Positions 59,887-64,000 of a DNA stretch of 64,000 nucleotides are shown here, in pieces. The stretch's first letter is position 1. Each line of letters starts with the position of its first letter. The stretch spans positions 18,889-82,888 of the forward strand of contig CALEYW010000086.1 of assembly GCA_937927945.1 (NCBI GenBank), read 5' to 3'. The notes under the pieces were generated by a model, which worked only from the letters and a program-made list of their open reading frames with translations, ran no database searches and was not told the origin of the DNA. This DNA is from an uncultured candidate division WPS-2 bacterium. GTDB taxonomy: Bacteria; Vulcanimicrobiota; Vulcanimicrobiia; Vulcanimicrobiales; Vulcanimicrobiaceae. Both the position numbers and the translations under genes were made by a program.

Positions 59887-60261
59887 ATGGGCTTTGTGAT
59901 TCGGGTCCTGGTGAACGCCGCGGCGCTGTTCATCATCGCCTACTTCCACCTGATTCCGGGAGTCGGGGTGACGGGGCCGACCGGTGCCGTGATCGCGGCG
60001 CTGATTCTCGGGGTCGTGAACGCGATTTTGCGGCCGATCCTCATACTGCTCAGCCTGCCGCTCGAGATCCTGACGCTCGGGCTGTTCACGTTCGTCATCA
60101 ACGGGTTCTTGTTCTGGCTGGTCGGGGCGCTAGGCGTCGGACTGATCGTGCGCGACTTCTGGGCCGGGTTCTTCGGCGCGATCGCGACGGCCATCATCTC
60201 CTGGATCATCTCCGCGCTGACCGGCGCCGGCGAGGGCGACGTCGACCGCCGGCGCGCATAA
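59887..60261 (+). CDS. Phage holin family 4 / DUF360-type membrane protein
   Basis: The 124-residue protein has four closely spaced membrane segments. ILGVVNAILRPILILLSLPL is the signature of the YvlD/phage holin 4 superfamily, widespread in bacteria and not phage-derived. Function is unknown. It sits 10 bases after uvrC and 3 bases before pyrD, so it is likely in the same transcript. Confidence 0.85.
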   Translation: MGFVIRVLVNAAALFIIAYFHLIPGVGVTGPTGAVIAALILGVVNAILRPILILLSLPLEILTLGLFTFVINGFLFWLVGALGVGLIVRDFWAGFFGAIATAIISWIISALTGAGEGDVDRRRA

Positions 60262-60264
60262 GAC

Positions 60265-61314
60265 GTGATCGATCCCTTCCTGCTGGCCAAACCGTTCCTG
60301 CACTTTCTCGACCCGGAGAGCGCGCACGAGATGACGCTCTGCGCGCTCGAAACGGGCCTCGTTCCCGGCCAGCCGCGCGAAGACGATCCGATTTTGGGCG
60401 TGCAGTTGTTCGGCCGCGCGCTACGCAATCCGGTCGGACTCGCCGCGGGATTCGACAAGAACGGCCGCGTGTACGACCTGATGGCAGCGCACGGGTTCGG
60501 CTTCGCGGAGATCGGCGGCGTCACGCCGCGCCCGCAGCGCGGGAATCCGCGGCCGCGCGTGTTTCGCTTGCCGGCCGATCGCGCGGTGATCAACCGGATG
60601 GGTTTTCCGAACGACGGCGCCGATGCGCTCGAGGCGCGGATGCAGCGCAAGGGCCGCAGCCCGCTCGGCGTCGGCGTCAACCTCGCTTCGAATGCCGACA
60701 GCGCCGATCCGGCGGCCGACTTCCTCACGCTGGCAACGCGCTTCGCGCCATATGCCGACTACCTCACGCTGGACGTATCGTGCCCGAACACCGCGAACGG
60801 CCAAGTGTTCTTGGACCCCGAGCGGCTGGCGGATCTGCTCGCACAGCTGGCGGCTATTCCGTGGGTGTCGGCTGGGCCGGCGATGGTCGCGAAACTCTCG
60901 CCCGACGTCGACGACGCGCTGCTCGCGCGGCTCGTCGCCGTGCTGCTCGACGCGCGCATCGACGGCATCATGGTGGCCAACAGCACGCGCGCGAGACCTC
61001 CCTTGCGGGATCCGGCGGGGTCGGAGGCGGGCGGGTTGACCGGGGTACCGCTGATGGCGCCCTCGACCGCGATGCTCGCGCGGGTCCGCGAACTGACCGG
61101 CGGCGCCGTGACGCTCATCGGGGTCGGCGGGATCGCGAGCGGGGCCGACGCCTACGCGAAGATTCGCGCGGGAGCGAGCGCCGTGCAGCTGTATACGGGG
61201 CTGATCTACGAAGGGACGGCGCTCGTCACGCGGGTCAAGCGCGAGCTCGCCGCGCTGCTGCGCCGGGACGGGTTCGGCTCGGTCGCCGAAGCCGCCGCCG
61301 CCGGTGCCGGGTAA
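60265..61314 (+). CDS. pyrD: Dihydroorotate dehydrogenase (quinone), class 2
   Basis: The 349-residue membrane-associated flavoprotein oxidises dihydroorotate to orotate, passing electrons to quinone. The amphipathic N-terminus (FLLAKPFLHFLDPESAHEMT) is the class 2 membrane anchor. FMN and substrate motifs are NPVGLAAGFDKNGRV, TLDVSCPNTANG (active-site Ser) and GVGGIASGADAYAKIRAGAS. GTG at 60265 is the start. Class 2 fits the NDH-2 and quinone-linked respiration seen at 15073. Confidence 0.94.
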   Translation: MIDPFLLAKPFLHFLDPESAHEMTLCALETGLVPGQPREDDPILGVQLFGRALRNPVGLAAGFDKNGRVYDLMAAHGFGFAEIGGVTPRPQRGNPRPRVFRLPADRAVINRMGFPNDGADALEARMQRKGRSPLGVGVNLASNADSADPAADFLTLATRFAPYADYLTLDVSCPNTANGQVFLDPERLADLLAQLAAIPWVSAGPAMVAKLSPDVDDALLARLVAVLLDARIDGIMVANSTRARPPLRDPAGSEAGGLTGVPLMAPSTAMLARVRELTGGAVTLIGVGGIASGADAYAKIRAGASAVQLYTGLIYEGTALVTRVKRELAALLRRDGFGSVAEAAAAGAG

Positions 61315-61362
61315 GGGCGGCACCGATCGAGCGGCGGAGCGGAACCCTCGCTTTGCGGGCCG

Positions 61363-61371
61363 TGTTATAGT
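61363..61371 (+). promoter_or_regulatory. Extended -10 promoter for tmRNA
   Basis: TGTTATAGT at 61363-61371 is an extended -10 element (TG-n-TATAGT) 31 bases before mature tmRNA. No good -35 box is visible, which an extended -10 can tolerate. Transcripts would start near 61378 and be trimmed by RNase P. A small hairpin (AGTCC-ACTTC-GGACT) lies in the leader. Confidence 0.45.
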
Positions 61372-61402
61372 GAGTTGCTAGTCCACTTCGGACTCGCCTC
61401 GA

Positions 61403-61764
61403 GGGGCTGAGTAGTCTCGACGGGGAGATCCGTGGCTGACGTAAGCAGGCGGTGCTGTGAGCCCACCATAAACGATCACAAGCGTTTTACACGCGAACAA
61501 TCAATACGCACTCGCTGCTTAAGCTAAACACTTAACAGCGACCGTCAGCGGGGGGTAGCCGGATCCACCCCGCAGGCGGTCATGAAGTCCGGCTAGGATG
61601 CGGAGACTGTTCCCGAGATGCATCCGAAACTCAACTGGGGCTGCGGCGCGTCTGATTCCTGTACCGAGAAGCTGACGCGTCTAAGACAAAATCGGTGCTG
61701 AGCCTGGAGAAAGCGGCAGTCCGGCTTTTCGGACCCGGGGGGCGGCTCCCCGGCAGCTCCACCA
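61403..61764 (+). ncRNA. ssrA: Transfer-messenger RNA (tmRNA)
   Basis: The 5' end GGGGCTG pairs over seven bases with CAGCTCC just before the 3' CCA (61762-61764). A reading frame at 61493-61522 encodes the proteolysis tag ANNQYALAA followed by TAA, close to the proteobacterial YALAA ending. The stop lies in a stem (TCGCTGCTTAAG with CTTAACAGCGA), as usual. GGAUCC-type pseudoknot segments follow. The T-arm at 61735-61753 is CCGGG-loop-CCCGG, but the loop (GGGCGGCTC) lacks the TTCRANY consensus. tmRNA with SmpB rescues stalled ribosomes. Confidence 0.93.
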
Positions 61765-61776
61765 ACGTGATGCACT

Positions 61777-61813
61777 CTCCCAATAATTGGCTGAAAACGC
61801 TGGTTATTGGGAG
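61777..61813. repeat. 10-bp perfect inverted repeat after tmRNA
   Basis: CTCCCAATAA (61777-61786) and TTATTGGGAG (61804-61813) are perfect inverted arms around a 17-base loop, 12 bases after the tmRNA CCA end. No T-tract follows directly. TTATTGGGA recurs near 63164, so the element may belong to the accessory region rather than to tmRNA. Confidence 0.65.
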
Positions 61814-61846
61814 ATGCGCAACAAATCGATCTAAACAACTGTGAAG

Positions 61847-61866
61847 ACGCGCGCAAGCGCGTTTTT
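61847..61866 (+). terminator. Intrinsic terminator (first copy)
   Basis: The stem ACGCGC-GCAA-GCGCGT is followed by a T-run (61862-61866). It lies downstream of tmRNA and upstream of the ComB-like gene. GAAGACGCGCGCAAGCGCG is repeated exactly at 63170-63188. Confidence 0.75.
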
Positions 61867-61890
61867 CCTATTAGGGCTTCGACGGATCGG

Positions 61891-62667
61891 ATGAAACAGA
61901 ACTCGGAACTTTTGCCCCTCTACCGGCAAGCGGTCTACGGCGTTCAATTTGAGCGCGGTGAGGTGGGCCTCCGCGCTCTGGCCCGGTACGCTGCGGTGAT
62001 CGTCATCGTTGATGTTTTGTCATTCTCAACAGCGGTCGACGTCGATGTATCCCGGGAGGCGCTCGTCCGTCCCACCCGCTTCAGCGATAAAGACGCTGTT
62101 CAGATTGCGACTCAATTCGATGCACTCTTGGCAGTACCCAGGAGTGAACGCTCGACTCATGCCCCGTATTCGTTGTCCCCACCGACCTTGGCGACGCTCC
62201 CCAAAGGCGCACGCCTTGTGCTCCCCTCGCCGAACGGCGCGACACTAACGAAGGTGGCTTCAACCGAGACGAATGCTCGGATCGTTGTCGGATGCTTACG
62301 GAACGCATCGTCCGTCGCAGCGTTTGCCCTCGCACGTGCTGCAGAGGGTCCAATTGCCGTTATTGCTGCCGGTGAGCGTTGGCCGGACGGGACACTACGC
62401 CCGGCGCTTGAGGATGACCTCGGAGCCGGCGCAATCATCGCCGGACTCGGCGGCGTGGTGACGTCTCCCGAAGCGCGCTACGTCGCTGAAGGCTTCCTCA
62501 AATTCCAAGCAGACATAGTTTCGGAAATCGAGCAAACGGTATCCGGGCGCGAGTTGATTGAGGCCGGATATGCTGAAGATGTGGAGGTTGCTTGTGCCCT
62601 TGATGAAAGCCTATCTGTCCCTCTTCTGGGCGAGGATGGTTTCATTAGATTGGCGGATAGGCGATGA
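61891..62667 (+). CDS. 2-phosphosulfolactate phosphatase (ComB)-like protein
   Basis: The 258-residue protein has ComB-like signatures: VIVIVDVLSFSTAVDV, GARLVLPSPNGATL, GCLRNASSVA and GERWPDGTLRPALEDDLGAG, the last carrying acidic residues for Mg2+. In methanogens ComB dephosphorylates 2-phosphosulfolactate in coenzyme M synthesis. Bacterial relatives are common and probably have other substrates. ATG at 61891 is the natural start; the frame extends upstream only through the terminator. GC content is lower than in the left part of the window. The GNAT gene overlaps its stop by 4 bases (ATGA). Confidence 0.8.
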   Translation: MKQNSELLPLYRQAVYGVQFERGEVGLRALARYAAVIVIVDVLSFSTAVDVDVSREALVRPTRFSDKDAVQIATQFDALLAVPRSERSTHAPYSLSPPTLATLPKGARLVLPSPNGATLTKVASTETNARIVVGCLRNASSVAAFALARAAEGPIAVIAAGERWPDGTLRPALEDDLGAGAIIAGLGGVVTSPEARYVAEGFLKFQADIVSEIEQTVSGRELIEAGYAEDVEVACALDESLSVPLLGEDGFIRLADRR

Positions 62668-63155
62668 CGAAGGACGTCCTCGTCCGACCAGCAAGGTCCG
62701 ATGACCTCGACCAACTTCTGTGCCTCTTCACCGAGGTTGCAGAAGAACGTCTATGGATTGGGACGGAGCCAGGATTCGACCAAGACGCCTATCGCTCCGG
62801 GTGGACGCGCGTCGTCGAAGAAAATTCGGGGGCGCTCATGGTCGCCTCAGAGGGCGACGCGCTCGTCGGCACGCTCAGCATCCATCCCGATTCCGAACAC
62901 GGATGCGAGATCGGTATGCTGGTCAAGCCAGGGCATCGAGGCATAGGGGTTGGTGCTGCGCTGCTTCGTGAAGCAATCCGATGGGCTCGGCAACGGAACG
63001 AGGCGTCGCTTTGCCTACTCGTTTTTCCTCATAATGTAGCGGCAATTGCCCTCTACGAGCGCTATGGGTTTGAGGAAACGGGGCGCTACAAGGCCTTCAA
63101 GAAGCGACAGAACGGCGAAGTATGGGATGTCGTCCTGATGGTGCTCCCTCTCTAA
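62664..63155 (+). CDS. GNAT family N-acetyltransferase
   Basis: The 163-residue protein has the GNAT acetyl-CoA site in MLVKPGHRGIGVGAALLREA (R-x-x-G-x-G/A). IALYERYGFEETGRYKAFKK follows, as in many protein or small-molecule acetyltransferases such as phosphinothricin-type enzymes. Substrate is unknown. The ATG overlaps the ComB-like stop, so the pair is an operon. A terminator follows at 63173. Confidence 0.9.
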   Translation: MTKDVLVRPARSDDLDQLLCLFTEVAEERLWIGTEPGFDQDAYRSGWTRVVEENSGALMVASEGDALVGTLSIHPDSEHGCEIGMLVKPGHRGIGVGAALLREAIRWARQRNEASLCLLVFPHNVAAIALYERYGFEETGRYKAFKKRQNGEVWDVVLMVLPL

Positions 63156-63172
63156 GTTGGAATTATTGGGAA

Positions 63173-63196
63173 GACGCGCGCAAGCGCGCTTTTTTT
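63173..63196 (+). terminator. Intrinsic terminator (second copy)
   Basis: CGCGC-GCAA-GCGCG is followed by seven T's (63190-63196), just after the first GNAT gene. A 19-base core is identical to the terminator at 61847. Confidence 0.75.
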
Positions 63197-63273
63197 CGTA
63201 CCGATTATGAAGACGCCAATTCTCAAAACTCCTACCTGCGCGCCGCTACCTAGCAAGGGAGACGGGTAAGAAG

Positions 63274-63810
63274 ATGTCCAGTGCTGTCTGGCGTCTCGAG
63301 CGCCCTTGCGCCACCCTTGCGGCCTCGTTCGCTGCAATGAGGGACGCCTGTCTAGCCGAGGGTGAAGATCCCTGGGCGGACCGCAGCCAGATCGCCCACA
63401 CGGACCCAGTCGCGTACGCCCACATGCTGAACGACTGGTCCGTCGGCGAGAATCTGCCCCAGGGGTGGGTCCCCAACGATACGTTCTGGATCGTCGACGG
63501 AGACGAAGTCCTCGGCGAATGCGACGTGCGGCATCCGCTTACAGCGCGCCTGCGGAACGTCGGAGGCCACATCGGCTACGTCGTCCATCCAGGACACCGA
63601 GGCCGCGGCATCGCGACGTTCGCCTTGCGAGCGTGCCTCGACGTCCTAGCACGTAAAGGGGAGTCCGAGGCCCTGCTGACCTGCGCGACAACGAACGCCG
63701 CTTCGATTTCTGTCATCGAGAAGTGCGGCGGGAAGCGTGTCGAAGACTCCACCGGAGGAAGGCTGCGCTACCTCATCCCTCTCGGTAAGCCGGATTTACT
63801 GGGAAGTTGA
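63274..63810 (+). CDS. GNAT family N-acetyltransferase (second)
   Basis: The 178-residue protein has the acetyl-CoA loop HIGYVVHPGHRGRGIATFAL and the following helix, with SISVIEKCGGKRVEDS as the usual C-terminal pattern. It belongs to the group annotated as predicted acetyltransferases, with substrate unknown. AAGGGAG precedes the ATG by about 14 bases. It is not closely related to the first GNAT protein. Acetyltransferases in series after a tmRNA gene are typical accessory cargo. Confidence 0.88.
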   Translation: MSSAVWRLERPCATLAASFAAMRDACLAEGEDPWADRSQIAHTDPVAYAHMLNDWSVGENLPQGWVPNDTFWIVDGDEVLGECDVRHPLTARLRNVGGHIGYVVHPGHRGRGIATFALRACLDVLARKGESEALLTCATTNAASISVIEKCGGKRVEDSTGGRLRYLIPLGKPDLLGS

Positions 63811-63824
63811 CAATAACTGGGAAG
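63798..63824 (+). repeat. Direct repeats ACTGGGAAG
   Basis: ACTGGGAAG occurs at 63798-63806 and 63816-63824. The related ATTGGGAAG is at 63165-63173, each time directly after a GNAT gene stop or within its last codons. They may be cassette or recombination boundary remnants. Confidence 0.45.
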
Positions 63825-63929
63825 CGTCGAATCCCATGAACGTGTTCTCATCCAGTAATCAAGAAACTTTCGCCGAGATGTTCTCTTTTCACAAAGGCGT
63901 CGTGAATGCGACCGCGTTATTTTGGCCGA

Positions 63930-64000
63930 ATGACGCGTGAAGAATTGACCCTGACGATTCAGAGCCGGAAACGGGCGAAAAAGCTGACGTGGAAGCAGAT
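63930..64000 (+). CDS. cynS: Cyanate hydratase (cyanase), partial
   Basis: The gene is cut by the right edge after 23 complete codons. MTREELTLTIQSRKRAKKLT, then WKQ, matches the N-terminal HTH-like region of cyanase, which in known enzymes reads similarly (KILxAKKxKGLTWEDIA). Cyanase turns cyanate and bicarbonate into ammonia and CO2. The active-site Arg, Glu and Ser lie beyond the window, so this rests on the N-terminus only. A 34-codon frame at 63837-63941 overlaps its start and may be chance. Confidence 0.65.
   Translation, partial: MTREELTLTIQSRKRAKKLTWKQ

Noticed and set aside
57837..59936. 699-codon minus-strand frame over uvrC
   Set aside because: It is antisense to a well-conserved UvrC and rich in Arg/Asp/Val typical of GC-rich shadows.
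59887..60261. Prophage holin
   Set aside because: The name holin family 4 is historical. There are no lysis or phage genes nearby, and it lies between uvrC and pyrD.
61777..63824. Integron cassette array with attC sites
   Set aside because: The repeats around the accessory genes do not show the RYYYAAC/GTTRRRY core sites of attC, and no integron integrase is visible.
63837..63941. 34-codon leader peptide overlapping cynS
   Set aside because: It has no ribosome site or regulatory feature such as a terminator or codon run, so chance is likely.

Overview
The window is gene-dense, GC-rich bacterial chromosome with short intergenic gaps and many start/stop overlaps (GTGA, ATGA, ATTAA, CTGA). Lipobox lipoproteins, a TolC family protein, a periplasmic efflux adaptor and secreted periplasmic-type proteins point to a diderm. 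Secreted copper amine oxidase N-terminal (stalk) domains, BNR-repeat proteins and the GC-rich background suggest Candidatus Eremiobacterota (WPS-2) or a similar poorly cultured diderm lineage. That placement is inference, not something the sequence proves.

Layout. 1-1751 (minus): partial secreted stalk-domain protein and a FlK-like thioesterase. 1882-11098 (plus): a six-gene run of efflux adaptor, TolC channel, tandem AsnC/Ahb-like protein and three paralogous family 5 solute-binding lipoproteins, with no inner-membrane pump or permease. 11095-13893 (minus): GT87-like membrane glycosyltransferase, unknown protein, M50 protease. 13953-17146 (plus): APH-fold kinase, tiny membrane protein, type II NADH dehydrogenase, DUF4097 protein with a predicted leaderless promoter. 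17175-18203 (minus): E1-alpha of a 2-oxoacid dehydrogenase. 18300-24511 (plus): BNR-repeat protein, TetR regulator, disulfide oxidoreductase, di-iron ferritin-like protein. 24517-26616 (minus): frameshifted DUF1254/DUF1214 gene, acylphosphatase, membrane protein. 26636-31256 (plus): redoxin-like protein, paaN-paaI-ROK kinase, cupin, Ohr. 31253-33633 (minus): prephenate dehydratase, M55 D-aminopeptidase, TPR protein. 33660-35244 (plus): SprT-like protease and a glycosidase-like lipoprotein. 35241-40600 (minus): TauE, CHASE2-adenylate cyclase, efp, plsY, der.

40624-52713 is mostly a housekeeping block on the plus strand: PEGA protein, miaB, mutS, mechanosensitive channel, Uma2 nuclease, mutL, miaA, hfq, dapF and a radical SAM protein. 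A LolA-like gene lies on the minus strand at 42808-43377. The mutL to radical SAM genes are joined by 4-base overlaps or very short gaps and look like one transcription unit for mismatch repair, tRNA modification and RNA regulation. Then come an alpha/beta hydrolase, a His-rich secreted protein and two RCK potassium-regulator subunits (minus), tRNA-Pro(CGG), and clpN-like, dedA, esterase, uvrC, holin-like and pyrD genes (plus).

The right end holds tmRNA (ssrA, tag ANNQYALAA), followed by accessory genes of visibly lower GC: a ComB-like phosphatase, two GNAT acetyltransferases and the start of cyanase. Repeated terminator and TGGGAAG sequences lie between them. tmRNA 3' ends are common integration sites, so this is a likely island edge.

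The best candidate for something undescribed is the 1882-11098 operon. Other notable signals are the non-ATG/GTG/TTG starts at coupled genes, stop codons shared on palindromes between convergent genes, and the atypical tmRNA T-arm.
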